A stretch of DNA of 64,000 nt from Bacterioplanoides sp965219715 (GCF_965219715.1 NZ_OZ244785.1:1-64000); one strand, 5' to 3'; positions 42,955 to 52,255 are shown, numbered from the stretch's first letter. Made by a program: numbers and translations. The notes: generated from the sequence alone by a model not told the origin.

Positions 42955-43925
42955 ATGCGCCGCTCAGTATGTGATGTTTCAGCGTGGGTAAGCGTATTTT
43001 TCTGCTCTTTTCTGATTATTTTACGCTGCCATTTTTTTTCCGATTTGTGCAGGTGTTTAATTAACATGCGGCTTAATTTCGGCACCAGTGCCGGAGGCAG
43101 GTCGTGCCCCATTCCCTGAATGATTTTTAGCTTGGCTTTGCGGATGCCCGCAGCGGTATCTTCACCCAAGCGTGCCGGTATCAGAGGATCATCCGAGCCA
43201 TGGATGACCAGAGTCGGCACTTTAATTTTCTGCAGTAGCTGACTGCGATCTCCGGCGGCAGTAATGGCAACCAGCTGACGTTTAAAACCACCAGGTGTGC
43301 CGCTGCGTTCAAAACTGGTTTCAGCGAGTTGTCGTAATTCAACTTCATCCATTGGATAGGCCGGTGAACCAATCAGACGGTTCATACGCATGGTGTAGCG
43401 AATTGCAGCTTCGCGGTTAAAAGGAGAGGGGCGTTTCGCCAGCTGCAACAGCACTTTAAGGTTGGGGTCAGGCAGCCCCGGAGCTCTGGCGGCAGACATA
43501 ATCGACGTCAGACTGCGTACCCGTTTTTTGTGTTTAGCTGCCAGGATCTGAGCAATCATACCACCCATCGAGGCGCCGACGAGGTGAACGTTGTCCAGCT
43601 CAAGCTGATCCATCAGAGCCAGCACGTCGCGGCTCATATCGCGTAATGTGTATGGCACCTGAGGTTTTTGCTGCAGTTTTTGTTGTAACCAGGTTTTGAT
43701 CAGGCTTGGGTTTCCATGTTGATCAAACTGGCTGGAGCGGCCAACGTCGCGGTTATCAAAGCGGATGACAAAGTAGCCTGCCGCGGCAATGGCGGCGCAG
43801 AGGGAGTCGGGCCAGATTTTCATTTGTGCTCCGAGGCCCATAATCAGGATGACGGCTGGGTTTTCCGGTTCGCCAAAGCTTTCATAGGCCAGTTTCAGGC
43901 CGCTGCTGGTGGTTATCTGAGTCAT
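42942..43925 (-). CDS. alpha/beta hydrolase
   Basis: A 327-aa alpha/beta-fold hydrolase. Nucleophile elbow GASMGG (Ser near residue 120), oxyanion region MGLGAQMKIW, catalytic Asp in IHGSDDPLIP and His in GMGHDLPP. The C-terminal ~30 residues are a basic extension. Esterase, lipase or related activity; the substrate is not evident. Confidence 0.85.
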   Translation of the reverse strand: MTQITTSSGLKLAYESFGEPENPAVILIMGLGAQMKIWPDSLCAAIAAAGYFVIRFDNRDVGRSSQFDQHGNPSLIKTWLQQKLQQKPQVPYTLRDMSRDVLALMDQLELDNVHLVGASMGGMIAQILAAKHKKRVRSLTSIMSAARAPGLPDPNLKVLLQLAKRPSPFNREAAIRYTMRMNRLIGSPAYPMDEVELRQLAETSFERSGTPGGFKRQLVAITAAGDRSQLLQKIKVPTLVIHGSDDPLIPARLGEDTAAGIRKAKLKIIQGMGHDLPPALVPKLSRMLIKHLHKSEKKWQRKIIRKEQKNTLTHAETSHTERRIQTG

Positions 43926-44033
43926 TATTGTACGTGGCTGATGAAAATCGTAATAAAGAGTTTAGCCGCTCGCGTAAACTTGGTCAGGCGGTTAGAATGC
44001 CAGTTTTTATTATCGCCTGTTATAAGAATTATT

Positions 44034-44864
44034 ATGGATATCGATTTTCCCCTGATTCTCATGGTTGCCACTGCGGTAACCGGATTGATCGCTTTGGCAG
44101 ACAAGTTGTGGTTCGCCAAACAGAGGCTTGCCCGCATTGATGAGCTGCGTCAGCAACAAGCCAGTAGCGAAGAAGTTGAAGAGGCGGCCAAAGAACCGTT
44201 TATCATCGAGCAGGGCAAATCTTTCTTCCCGGTTTTAGCCATTGTGTTTGTGCTGCGCTCTTTTATTGCTGAACCCTTCCAGATCCCTTCCGGTTCGATG
44301 GAGCCTGGCCTGGTTAAGGGCGATTTTATCCTGGTAAGCAAATTCCATTACGGCCTGAGAATGCCGGTTTTTGGCAACACCCTGGTGCCTGTTGGCGAAC
44401 CTGAGCGTGGCGATGTGATGGTCTTCTTCCCACCAAACGACCCTCGTTATTTCATCAAACGTGTGATTGGTTTGCCGGGTGACAAGATTGTTTATCGCAA
44501 TAAACAGCTGACGATTAATGGTAAGGCAGTACCAACGAAAGAATTGGGTGGAGAGCCTCCTTACAACCCAACCAAATATCTGGCGCAGGAGCAAATGGAC
44601 GCTGCAGACGCAGAGGTGCAATGGGTTGTTGGTGTTGATCGCCGAACTAACCAAAAAGTCGTTTGGGCGGGTCCGGAAGGTGAGTGGACGGTGCCAGAGG
44701 GCAGTTACTTTATGATGGGTGACAATCGCGGTAACAGTCACGACAGTCGTGGTTGGGGATTTGTGCCTGAAGAAAACATCGTTGGTAAAGCCGTTGCCGT
44801 TTGGATGCACTGGGAAAACTGGAGTGATATCCCGGGCTTCAGCCGTAATAAGTGGATTAACTGA
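44034..44864 (+). CDS. lepB: signal peptidase I
   Basis: A 276-aa inner-membrane protease that removes signal peptides. Two N-terminal membrane segments (about 6-26 and 64-80), catalytic Ser88 in PSGSMEPG, catalytic Lys142 in YFIKRVIGLPGD, and the late box GDNRGNSHDSRGWGFV. An open frame extends upstream to 43716 but that part is antisense to the hydrolase gene and has no family match. It probably serves the many exported proteins in this window. Confidence 0.93.
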   Translation: MDIDFPLILMVATAVTGLIALADKLWFAKQRLARIDELRQQQASSEEVEEAAKEPFIIEQGKSFFPVLAIVFVLRSFIAEPFQIPSGSMEPGLVKGDFILVSKFHYGLRMPVFGNTLVPVGEPERGDVMVFFPPNDPRYFIKRVIGLPGDKIVYRNKQLTINGKAVPTKELGGEPPYNPTKYLAQEQMDAADAEVQWVVGVDRRTNQKVVWAGPEGEWTVPEGSYFMMGDNRGNSHDSRGWGFVPEENIVGKAVAVWMHWENWSDIPGFSRNKWIN

Positions 44865-44896
44865 TCTATACTGGGTAGCAGACTTGGAGATTAACT

Positions 44897-45049
44897 ATGT
44901 TTGCTACCCGCCATGCCTCTGCCAGCCGATCTGCGTCGACAAAGCAGCCAGTGAAACAACCCTGTAAATTCTGTCAGCGCAGTCGCTGGCTGATGACAAT
45001 CACCATTCTGGTGGTGCTGGCTTCCGTTTCTTTGCTGAATAACCCCTGA
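44897..45049 (+). CDS. 50-aa membrane protein with a CxxC pair
   Basis: A short gene 32 bp after lepB. GGAG with a 7-nt gap precedes the ATG. Product: Ser/Ala/Arg-rich N-terminus, CKFC motif (residues 23-26), then one membrane segment (about residues 31-46) and a stop after LLNNP. It may bind a metal or heme or form a disulfide near the membrane. Not recognised. The good ribosome site and the clean frame between flanking genes support it. Confidence 0.6.
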   Translation: MFATRHASASRSASTKQPVKQPCKFCQRSRWLMTITILVVLASVSLLNNP

Positions 45050-45156
45050 GTGCTCGGGGAATAAGAGTAAAATCCCGGTCAATTTGGACTATTCGCTACT
45101 GGATATTTATCGCCAACTGCTTACAATGCCGCCTTCCTGTGCACGAGTGGTTTGTG

Positions 45157-45513
45157 ATGAGCCTGACACGACAATTCAAAGGTATTACTGCGGATTTTAT
45201 TGATCGCATTGTACCGGTGAAACCGATAGAACGATCTGTCACTGAACAAAACCACCTTAATCGTGCCTCACGGCGCATGCATCTCTATTTCTGCCGTACC
45301 TGCCCATCATCGATTGAAATAAAACGTCATTGTCAGAAGCTAGGCCTCAAAGTCGTCGAAAAAGACGTATTACGGGTAAATGCCTATCGTAATGAATTGC
45401 TCCACGGCGGTGGTGCTCCCCGGGTTCCTTGTTTACGGGTTGCCGATGGGCAGGATGAAAATTGGCTGTATAGCCGCGATAAAATTCTTGAGTACCTGAA
45501 TCAACGCTTCTGA
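45157..45513 (+). CDS. glutaredoxin-like protein
   Basis: A 118-aa thioredoxin-fold protein resembling glutaredoxin/GST N-terminal domains. LYFCRTCPSS has a CxxC active site, RVPCLRV contains the cis-Pro region, and YSRDKILEYLNQRF is the closing helix. An N-terminal ~40-residue extension precedes the fold. The ATG at 45157 was preferred to GTG starts at 45139 and 45154. Confidence 0.78.
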   Translation: MSLTRQFKGITADFIDRIVPVKPIERSVTEQNHLNRASRRMHLYFCRTCPSSIEIKRHCQKLGLKVVEKDVLRVNAYRNELLHGGGAPRVPCLRVADGQDENWLYSRDKILEYLNQRF

Positions 45514-45609
45514 TGGCCTGAGTGCCTCCGCTTATTGCACTTTCCGCTGCTGAATTTTTAACTCTGATGGTTACAATGCCTGCTCAGATTTACTGTTAGC
45601 AGAGCTGTT

Positions 45610-46638
45610 ATGCCAATTATCCAATCCCGTTATCGTGCACCGCGTGGCTTTGCCAACGGTTATGTTCAGAGCATCTATCCAACTTTGTTTCGTAATCTTG
45701 GTATGCCTGACTTAGAAGCAGAGCGCATTGAACTGGATGACGGTGATTTTTTGGATCTCGATTGGGCAAAACTATCGCCAAGTGACACATCTATGCGACC
45801 TCTGGTTATTGCTTCCCATGGTCTGGAAGGCCATTCCCGGCGCCCTTATATTCTCGGCACGCTACGCCAGGCCAATCGTCATGGTTATGATGCGCTGGCG
45901 TGGAATTTTCGTAATTGCAGCCCGGAACCAAATCGCTTACCACGGATGTACCACAGTAGCGCGACAGAAGATCTGCACCGGGTTGTGCAACATGCGATCG
46001 GCAAAGGGTATCAGCAGATATTTCTGGTGGGTTACTCAATGGGCGGTAACCTCAGTCTGATTTACGCCGGGCGCGAGCAGCCACTGGCTCAGCAGGTTAA
46101 AGGCGTTTGTGCGTTTTCTGTGCCTTGTGATTTGCGTGGCAGTGCCGATCAGCTGGCTAAGCCGGCCAACCGCATATTTATGTGGCGCTTCCTGTGCGAT
46201 TTACGAGTAAAAATGGAGCAAAAGGCGGAGCAATTCCCGGAACTGGTGTCGGTAGAGAACTATCGGGCAATTCGTACGTTTCGCCAGTTTGATGACCGTT
46301 ACACCGCGCCGTTACACGGTTTTGATGATGCGCTGGATTACTGGTCAAAATCGAGTTGCCTTGGGTATTTACAAGACATCAATGTGCCGGCATTGCTGGT
46401 CAATGCCAGGAATGATCCGTTTTTGTCAGCCTCCTGTTATCCAAATGACATTGCTCGCGACCATCCTCATTTGTATCTCGAAATTCCGGAATCCGGTGGA
46501 CACGTTGGTTTTATTCAGAAAAACCGCGATCAGACCTATTGGATGGAAGAAAGGGCGATGCAGTTTATTGATTCGCTGGTGGGCAGCGGCGCAGTGAAAG
46601 GGGAGAACTGCGAGGCTTTGGTAACCAGCCAGGGCTGA
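45610..46638 (+). CDS. YheT-family alpha/beta hydrolase
   Basis: A 342-aa member of the YheT/EMB8 family. ASHGLEGHSRRPYI near the start, nucleophile in VGYSMGGN, Asp in NARNDPFL and His in GGHVGF. Physiological substrate unknown; related proteins are esterases. Confidence 0.88.
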   Translation: MPIIQSRYRAPRGFANGYVQSIYPTLFRNLGMPDLEAERIELDDGDFLDLDWAKLSPSDTSMRPLVIASHGLEGHSRRPYILGTLRQANRHGYDALAWNFRNCSPEPNRLPRMYHSSATEDLHRVVQHAIGKGYQQIFLVGYSMGGNLSLIYAGREQPLAQQVKGVCAFSVPCDLRGSADQLAKPANRIFMWRFLCDLRVKMEQKAEQFPELVSVENYRAIRTFRQFDDRYTAPLHGFDDALDYWSKSSCLGYLQDINVPALLVNARNDPFLSASCYPNDIARDHPHLYLEIPESGGHVGFIQKNRDQTYWMEERAMQFIDSLVGSGAVKGENCEALVTSQG

Positions 46639-46772
46639 GTTTGGTAAAAAATTGGCAGAATTTTTAATAGGTACTGTCAATTAAATGTTTCTCTGTAGGG
46701 GTTTGTTAAAACGCCCTTTCAATGAACATGGGTTGACTATGGTTAAGTTAAGAAATTGCTTGATTCATAGTC

Positions 46773-48935
46773 ATGTTCAGATTGATCTCCTACATTGTTA
46801 TTTTCTTCCTGGCCGAGGCTGCTTCAGCCAATGTCTTGCCATTGCAGCAACCTTTTACGCTGACGTTATCCGACGGTTCACAAATCCAGGTAACACCCGC
46901 CGGTAACCGCGATAATCATTGGCTGGAAACTGCTGATGGTAAAAAAATCCTGCAACGTGGTGATGTTTGGTTTATTGCTGACGTCAACAATCATGGTGTG
47001 GTTACGGCAACTGACCAGCCGCTGGTCGATGGACTCGACGTTAGCCATATCATCGAGATGACTGAGTTTCATCAGCACGAGGTTGGGGAATTTACCGTTC
47101 ATAGCCGTGAAGCTTTGTCGGTTGTCACTGCGCAAAACCAACAAACCGAAACAAGGACACCTTATCGCTATCCCGGTGGCTGGCAATATTTTCGCCAGAA
47201 TCTGCTGGTGATACGGGTTGCCTTTGCCGATCAGGGATTCCGTTATTCCGATGCTGAGGTCGCACGCAGCTTATTTGGCGAAAGCGACAGTGTGAATCAT
47301 TACTTCCTCGAAAATTCTTACGGTAACTTCGACGTTCAGCCCGTCAATGAGAACGTGGGGACTGCCAACGACGGTATTGTTTCAATTACATTGCCGGGCA
47401 AACACCCTGACTTTGGCAGTGCTTACGGCAGTGCCAGCCAGAACCTGGCCCGGGAAGCATTAGAACGCTTGCCCGAAACTTTAAACCTGGCGGCATACGA
47501 TAAAAACGGCGATAACTGGCTGGACCCTAACGAGCTTGGTGTGGTGTTTCTGGTGTCAGGTTATGAGCAGGCATTTGCCGGAGCGGGAACTACTCGTCCA
47601 CGTATCTGGGCACACAAAAGCAGCTTGTATCGTGGTCAATATCAGGGCCTGAATATTGGCGAATACGCGATGTTTGGTGAGCGTCATCAAACCCGGCAGG
47701 CCACCATCGGAATCATTTGTCACGAGCTGGGTCATCTGTTGTTCGACCTGCCCGACCTGTACGATCGATACGGTAAAAGCATGGGAATTGGCCGCTGGGG
47801 GCTGATGGGGCTTGGGGGCTGGAATTCTGCATCGGGTACTGCTGGCAACAGCCCTGCGCATATGCTGGGCTGGAGTAAAGAGCAGGCAGGCTTTATCTCA
47901 TTAGGCCAGGTAAAAGAGGGCATGAACAACATCACCATGCGTGCCGTTACTGATGGCCCGGATGTGCTGGAAGTAAATCTCGACGGCTACCGCCATGGGC
48001 AGCGTATTCTGTTGGAGCACCGTCGCCAGCATAACTACGACCTCGGTTTGCCAGGTGAGGGCGTATTAGTGACCCGAATTGATGATTGGGTTGGCTATGG
48101 TCCATTAGGTAATCAAAATGATGATGTTAGTCGCCAGCTGGTGAATGTTGAGGAAGCGGACGGTGGTTCGGACCTCGACCAGAATCGTAATCGTGGTGAT
48201 GCCAATGACGTGTTTCGCTCGGCTTCCGGTCAGACATTGTTTTCGGCAGTCAGCCCGAGCCCTGCTGCTAATGAATTACCTAATGTTGTTGAGTTACTGG
48301 AGATGGAAACCGGCGTTGTTGCTGATGTGAGTCTGAACGTCAGCAATCCGGTATTTGGCGATAACCTTGGGTACGACGATGTTGGCCCTAATGCCGCCTG
48401 GGGGAAATATGACGGTGTTGCACAGGTGCTGATCGAATTGTCTTTGAATGATAACGTCGTCTGGATGGATGGTATCGATTGGTTTGCACTGGGTGAAGGC
48501 CGGGTTGATGTCGAAATATTCCCTCATGATCCACAACTTTCAGGTTATCAGGGCGCGTTATGGAAGGAAGCGGGTTTTCCGGTGGTATCCGGTTGGAACC
48601 GTCTGATGTTTAAACAACGACTGCAAAATCAGAATTACAGCCAGGTGTTTGTATTATTGACCAGTCGTGCGGAAGCCAATCACCAACCGTTGGCGATCGA
48701 CCTTCAGGGGCGGTTAAGTGAAAAGACCTGGGTACGTGAGGGGACAAGCGATAACTTCGGGGCGGCGGAATTTGATGTTGCGGCACGTTTGCTGGTGATG
48801 AATCGTGACATTCCGGCAGCACCTTTCCTGAATCGTGGTGACGTATCACGCTCTGAAGGTGAAAGTTCCTCCGGTGCGGGCATGTTGTCGTTGCTGTTAC
48901 TCTTCGTCTTGGTTCCACGCCGTCGCCGGGTATAA
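46773..48935 (+). CDS. M6-family secreted metalloprotease with GlyGly-CTERM-like tail
   Basis: A 720-aa exported protease with a signal peptide (about residues 1-19). The catalytic motif HELGHLLFDLPDLYD (about 316-330) has the HExxH zinc site plus the downstream Asp ligand of the M6 (immune inhibitor A-like) family, and WGLMGLGGWN follows. The extreme C-terminus has a Ser/Gly patch (ESSSGAG), a hydrophobic helix and an Arg cluster (PRRRRV), the tripartite GlyGly-CTERM signal processed by rhombosortase. The rhombosortase gene is the next gene, 32 bp away. Confidence 0.9.
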   Translation: MFRLISYIVIFFLAEAASANVLPLQQPFTLTLSDGSQIQVTPAGNRDNHWLETADGKKILQRGDVWFIADVNNHGVVTATDQPLVDGLDVSHIIEMTEFHQHEVGEFTVHSREALSVVTAQNQQTETRTPYRYPGGWQYFRQNLLVIRVAFADQGFRYSDAEVARSLFGESDSVNHYFLENSYGNFDVQPVNENVGTANDGIVSITLPGKHPDFGSAYGSASQNLAREALERLPETLNLAAYDKNGDNWLDPNELGVVFLVSGYEQAFAGAGTTRPRIWAHKSSLYRGQYQGLNIGEYAMFGERHQTRQATIGIICHELGHLLFDLPDLYDRYGKSMGIGRWGLMGLGGWNSASGTAGNSPAHMLGWSKEQAGFISLGQVKEGMNNITMRAVTDGPDVLEVNLDGYRHGQRILLEHRRQHNYDLGLPGEGVLVTRIDDWVGYGPLGNQNDDVSRQLVNVEEADGGSDLDQNRNRGDANDVFRSASGQTLFSAVSPSPAANELPNVVELLEMETGVVADVSLNVSNPVFGDNLGYDDVGPNAAWGKYDGVAQVLIELSLNDNVVWMDGIDWFALGEGRVDVEIFPHDPQLSGYQGALWKEAGFPVVSGWNRLMFKQRLQNQNYSQVFVLLTSRAEANHQPLAIDLQGRLSEKTWVREGTSDNFGAAEFDVAARLLVMNRDIPAAPFLNRGDVSRSEGESSSGAGMLSLLLLFVLVPRRRRV

Positions 48936-48936
48936 T
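48909..48936 (+). promoter_or_regulatory. sigma70-like promoter for rhombosortase and Nudix genes
   Basis: TTGGTT (48909-48914), 16-bp spacer, TATAAT (48931-48936). It lies in the end of the protease gene and would give the rhombosortase its own transcript. Confidence 0.5.
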
Positions 48937-48967
48937 AGCGGCTCTTTTTTCGGACAGGACGTCTCCT

Positions 48968-49576
48968 GTGTTGGCTTCTACCATTCAGCCATTCTGGCAA
49001 AGCTATGCGCTTTATCTGATTGTTATTCTGCTTATGTTGGGCTTAGGCCTCGGGCAACCCTATTCCTCACACTGGCTACAGTTTGATCGTATGCAAATTG
49101 ATGCCGGGCAGTGGTGGCGTGTTTTCTCTGCTAACTGGGTGCACCTATCAACCAATCATCTGCTTGGAAATGCTCTGGGTATGATGCTGTTTGCTTATGT
49201 TGCAGGCCGTTATCTGAATAATCGTGTTGGTGTTTTATTGCTTTTCTGGTGCTGTCTCTGGGTTGGCACAGGCCTCTATTTTTATGCCGATTATCTGCAG
49301 CGGTACGTTGGTATGTCGGGAGCCCTTCATGGTTTGTTATTGGTTGCCCCTTTTATTTCTAATCATTACAGCCAGCGCATGGCATGGTTGTTTGCGATTG
49401 TCATTATCGCTAAAACAATCTGGGAGCAGTTACCCTGGTACGATGACATGGCCATGCAGGGTTACATTGGTGGGCGTGTTGAAACGAACTCACACCTGCT
49501 CGGAACCATATCGGGCATTTTATTTTTGATGATTTACGCAGGCGTAAAAAGACGGAGAAAACATGAGCACGGATAA
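48968..49576 (+). CDS. rrtA: rhombosortase (rhomboid-family C-terminal sorting protease)
   Basis: A 202-aa intramembrane serine protease with about five to six membrane segments. Catalytic Ser117 in YVGMSGALHG and His176 in NSHLLGT; HLSTNHLLGN (His64, Asn68) is the rhomboid oxyanion region. Length and these variants match rhombosortase, which cleaves GlyGly-CTERM tails. The GTG start has AGGA 8 nt upstream. It sits next to its probable client, the M6 protease, and its 3' end overlaps the Nudix gene by 14 bp. Confidence 0.9.
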   Translation: MLASTIQPFWQSYALYLIVILLMLGLGLGQPYSSHWLQFDRMQIDAGQWWRVFSANWVHLSTNHLLGNALGMMLFAYVAGRYLNNRVGVLLLFWCCLWVGTGLYFYADYLQRYVGMSGALHGLLLVAPFISNHYSQRMAWLFAIVIIAKTIWEQLPWYDDMAMQGYIGGRVETNSHLLGTISGILFLMIYAGVKRRRKHEHG

Positions 49577-50108
49577 CCCCTGGCGGTTGATAAGTAAGGA
49601 AACGGTTTATCAAAACCCTTGGATAGAGGTTGAGCACCATGATGTATTAAATCCGGCGGGTAACCCGGGTATTTATGGCACCGTCAGTTTTAAAAACCGG
49701 GCGATTGGTATTGTTCCTATTGCAGAAAATGGTGATACCTGGCTTGTCGGTCAATATCGTTATCCATTGCAGCAATACCACTGGGAAATTCCGATGGGCG
49801 GCGCTCCTTATGGTGAACCGGGTAAAGACTGCGCAATTCGTGAGTTAAAAGAAGAAACTGGATTAATCGCAAACGAGGTTGCTGCCTTATTCAAACTGCA
49901 TCTGAGCAATTCGATTACCAATGAAGAGGCGGAAGTTTTTGTTGCCCGTGATTTGTCTCAGGGAGAAACCGAGTTTGAAGAAACAGAAGTGATCAGTATT
50001 CGGCGGTTAGCTTTTGATGATGCACTGAAAATGGCATTAAACGGTGAGATCACGGATGCGATCAGTGTTGCTGCATTAATGCGCATCAGGCTCGAGGGTA
50101 TTGCCTGA
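49563..50108 (+). CDS. Nudix hydrolase, ADP-ribose pyrophosphatase-like
   Basis: A 181-aa Nudix protein with a canonical box, GGAPYGEPGKDCAIRELKEETGL spanning about residues 79-101 (Gx5Ex7REUxEExGU satisfied). The VGQYRYPLQQYHWEIPMGG strand before it is typical of ADP-ribose pyrophosphatases (NudF-like). It removes potentially toxic nucleotide-sugar species. Overlaps the rhombosortase gene by 14 bp. Confidence 0.9.
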   Translation: MSTDNPWRLISKETVYQNPWIEVEHHDVLNPAGNPGIYGTVSFKNRAIGIVPIAENGDTWLVGQYRYPLQQYHWEIPMGGAPYGEPGKDCAIRELKEETGLIANEVAALFKLHLSNSITNEEAEVFVARDLSQGETEFEETEVISIRRLAFDDALKMALNGEITDAISVAALMRIRLEGIA

Positions 50109-50124
50109 TACGCGCTGTTAAGCG

Positions 50125-51168
50125 TCAGCCTGCTACCGCCACCAGTGGCGTTGAGCGCTGGCTTTGGCGATATTGTGCCGGGCTCTGATTGATTTCTTTG
50201 ATAAAAATGCGATCCAGAGTGCGGCGGCCTGAAAGCCCGATATGCAGAGCAATTTGCTCGATGCTGTCGTCACTGGTAACGAGTAAACGTTTTGCAGTTT
50301 CGATGCGCACGTCCGTGACAATTTGTTTGAGCGACGTTTCTTCTTTGTGCAAATGACGGTTCAGGGTGCGCGCGCTGATATGAAAGTAGTCGGCCACTTC
50401 TTGCTGGTTGGCATTCAGACGAACTTTATTTTGTGTTAGTGCTTTGCGAATTCTTTCGGCAAGAGATCCTGAACGGGCGAGTTTGCGGTATTGTTCTTCA
50501 ACCTCGCGTTTCATCATTTTCAGGATGTGTGGATTGGTGTTATGTAAGCCTTCATCCAGCCACTTGCTATGGAACTGGATATTACATTCTTCGCAATTAA
50601 ATTCAGTTTCAGTTTTCCAGGCGCGCTGGTATTGGCTGCTGTATTGAGTTGCCGGAAATGGCAGTTGTACGGAGGTAATTTGGAGTTCGGGTCCACATAG
50701 CTGACGCAGCCAGCTTAGCAGTGTGCTGATCACCATTTCACTGCGGCGTCTTTCTGCTGCCACAATAAAGTTTTCGTTAACCGGCAGTTTGACTTTAATA
50801 ATGTTGTCGCGGGTACGGGTGACCTGGACTTCAAGTTGATCGCCCAACAATGGCGAGAATTTTTCCAGATAATACAAAGCTTCGCGCAATGTGTTGCAGC
50901 ATAAAAATAAATGCTGCAACTGACAGCTGCTGTGTGCATTAAATTTGTGAGCAGGCTGAACACACAAGGACTCGTCGTGCGTACTACTGATGAGTTCGTT
51001 CACCAGCTGATCGGCATCGTTGGCACTAACTCGGCTGTCCGGGTCTTTTAGTTGCTTCAGGATTCGTTGCACGGCATCAGGTTGTGACTGAATTTCATTG
51101 AAGAAAGCAGAACCTGCAGATTCCAGAAGTGGTCTAATTAGCGCGGTCGAAAGATAGCCTTGTTCCAT
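50125..51168 (-). CDS. AraC-family regulator
   Basis: A 347-aa regulator: Arabinose_bd-type N-terminal domain (about 10-200) and AraC DNA-binding domain at the C-terminus (VADYFHISARTLNRHLHKEETSL and LSGRRTLDRIFIKEINQSPAQYR). The second HTH replaces the usual GF-S-TF with GLSGRRTL. Effector unknown. A pair of interleaved inverted repeats lies 45-86 bp upstream. Confidence 0.87.
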   Translation of the reverse strand: MEQGYLSTALIRPLLESAGSAFFNEIQSQPDAVQRILKQLKDPDSRVSANDADQLVNELISSTHDESLCVQPAHKFNAHSSCQLQHLFLCCNTLREALYYLEKFSPLLGDQLEVQVTRTRDNIIKVKLPVNENFIVAAERRRSEMVISTLLSWLRQLCGPELQITSVQLPFPATQYSSQYQRAWKTETEFNCEECNIQFHSKWLDEGLHNTNPHILKMMKREVEEQYRKLARSGSLAERIRKALTQNKVRLNANQQEVADYFHISARTLNRHLHKEETSLKQIVTDVRIETAKRLLVTSDDSIEQIALHIGLSGRRTLDRIFIKEINQSPAQYRQSQRSTPLVAVAG

Positions 51169-51212
51169 TATTGAGTGCCCACTCGATTATTTCTTATTGT
51201 TAGACTCTACCC

Positions 51213-51254
51213 TTTAGCAATCGTTATGCCATTGGTCAAATTGCTAAAATGGCA
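51213..51254. promoter_or_regulatory. two interleaved inverted repeats
   Basis: TTTAGCAAT (51213-51221) with ATTGCTAAA (51240-51248), and TGCCATT (51227-51233) with AATGGCA (51248-51254). Perfect arms of 9 and 7 bp, 45 bp upstream of the AraC gene start; a candidate autoregulatory site. Confidence 0.5.
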
Positions 51255-51510
51255 GGTTTTATCGTAAACCCATGTGACAAAATTTGTTCACTGTTACTTT
51301 CCGTAACATGGGTGTGACACGCTTCTACCCGCAGCTGTGATGCAGGTCTCATTCACTGGGAAACGACAGTTCAGAGTATCTGGCTTTTGTAAGTTATCTG
51401 TCAATTAGCTTGAGGCTGTAGGTCGCAGAAACGGATAAACGGCACAGTAGAGGCGATGGCTGCGAATGATTTTGAGCTTGTTGGAAAAACGGGGGGAAAG
51501 AAGTAGAGGA

Positions 51511-51540
51511 GCACAACAATCTTTGGTCAGATTGCTGTGC
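51511..51540 (-). terminator. probable terminator of the outer-membrane protein gene
   Basis: A 12-bp stem with one mismatch (GCACAACAATCT / AGATTGCTGTGC) follows the stop at 51557 on the - strand; a pyrimidine-rich but not pure T tract comes after it. Confidence 0.55.
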
Positions 51541-51556
51541 TGATCGGTTTGATGCA

Positions 51557-52255
51557 TCAAAACTCGTATTGAGCACCGAGCGTAATCATCTGAAAACGAA
51601 CTCGATTGAAGTGTTGGCTGTCGAGAGCCGTGGTCTCTAGCTCAGCACGTAATGCCAGGTTTTTGATTGGTTGCCACAAGAAACCGCCACCGGAGATCTG
51701 ATCGACGGCCGATGCCTTTTTATTCGAACTCACAACACGACGTTGAACCGGCCCTTTATTCTGGGTTGCAATCAGTTCAATTTCTTCCAGGTCCGCCTGC
51801 CAAATATTGGCACCGGTTTTTACGAAAAAACGCAAAGAATCTGAAAGGTCAAAGCTATAACGGAATGCAATCAGAAAGCTGCGGGGGTGAGCGGCCGATA
51901 AGCCGGAAAAGGTGGCTTTGGATGGCTCATCGCCACTGGCGTTGCTTCGCGATACGTTGCCATGGCGGCTGTTACGGAAGCTGGGTGGTTGGGTATCGCT
52001 GACATCATCATAGGTCGGAGTAGGGTCGTTGTAGCGGGCCTCTCCCATATCCAGCAGACCAAACTCCAGTGCAAAGTTGTCGAGAATGTTCGGGCCAAAG
52101 TGGATTTTGTAGGCGGTGCCAAATTTATCCATGTCCTGGGAGTCTGTGATACCAGCCTGCATGCTGACAAATCCACCTTCAGCATGTGCGGAGATCGACA
52201 TGATCGCAGCCAGAAGAGAAAAAATTGCGGAAGCAGGGCTTAACGAAAAGCGCAT
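51557..52255 (-). CDS. outer-membrane beta-barrel protein
   Basis: A 232-aa protein with a signal peptide (residues 1-25, ending AHA), alternating amphipathic strands and a terminal Phe (GAQYEF), as in 8-stranded OmpA/OmpW-like barrels. A long Ser/Asn/Asp-rich segment (about 85-125) would be an extracellular loop. The frame extends to 52312 but the extra residues precede the signal peptide, so the ATG at 52255 is used. A 13-bp palindrome CAGAACGGTTCTG lies at 52292-52304. Confidence 0.8.
   Translation of the reverse strand: MRFSLSPASAIFSLLAAIMSISAHAEGGFVSMQAGITDSQDMDKFGTAYKIHFGPNILDNFALEFGLLDMGEARYNDPTPTYDDVSDTQPPSFRNSRHGNVSRSNASGDEPSKATFSGLSAAHPRSFLIAFRYSFDLSDSLRFFVKTGANIWQADLEEIELIATQNKGPVQRRVVSSNKKASAVDQISGGGFLWQPIKNLALRAELETTALDSQHFNRVRFQMITLGAQYEF

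Larger units (their letters stand above)
51169..51556. other. 388-bp gap between the AraC gene and the outer-membrane protein gene
   Basis: Contains interleaved inverted repeats at 51213-51254, a terminator at 51511-51540 and no open frame I would support. Confidence 0.6.

Noticed and set aside
43716..44033. N-terminal extension of the lepB frame
   Set aside because: It is antisense to the alpha/beta hydrolase, and signal peptidase homology starts at the ATG at 44034 just before the first membrane segment.
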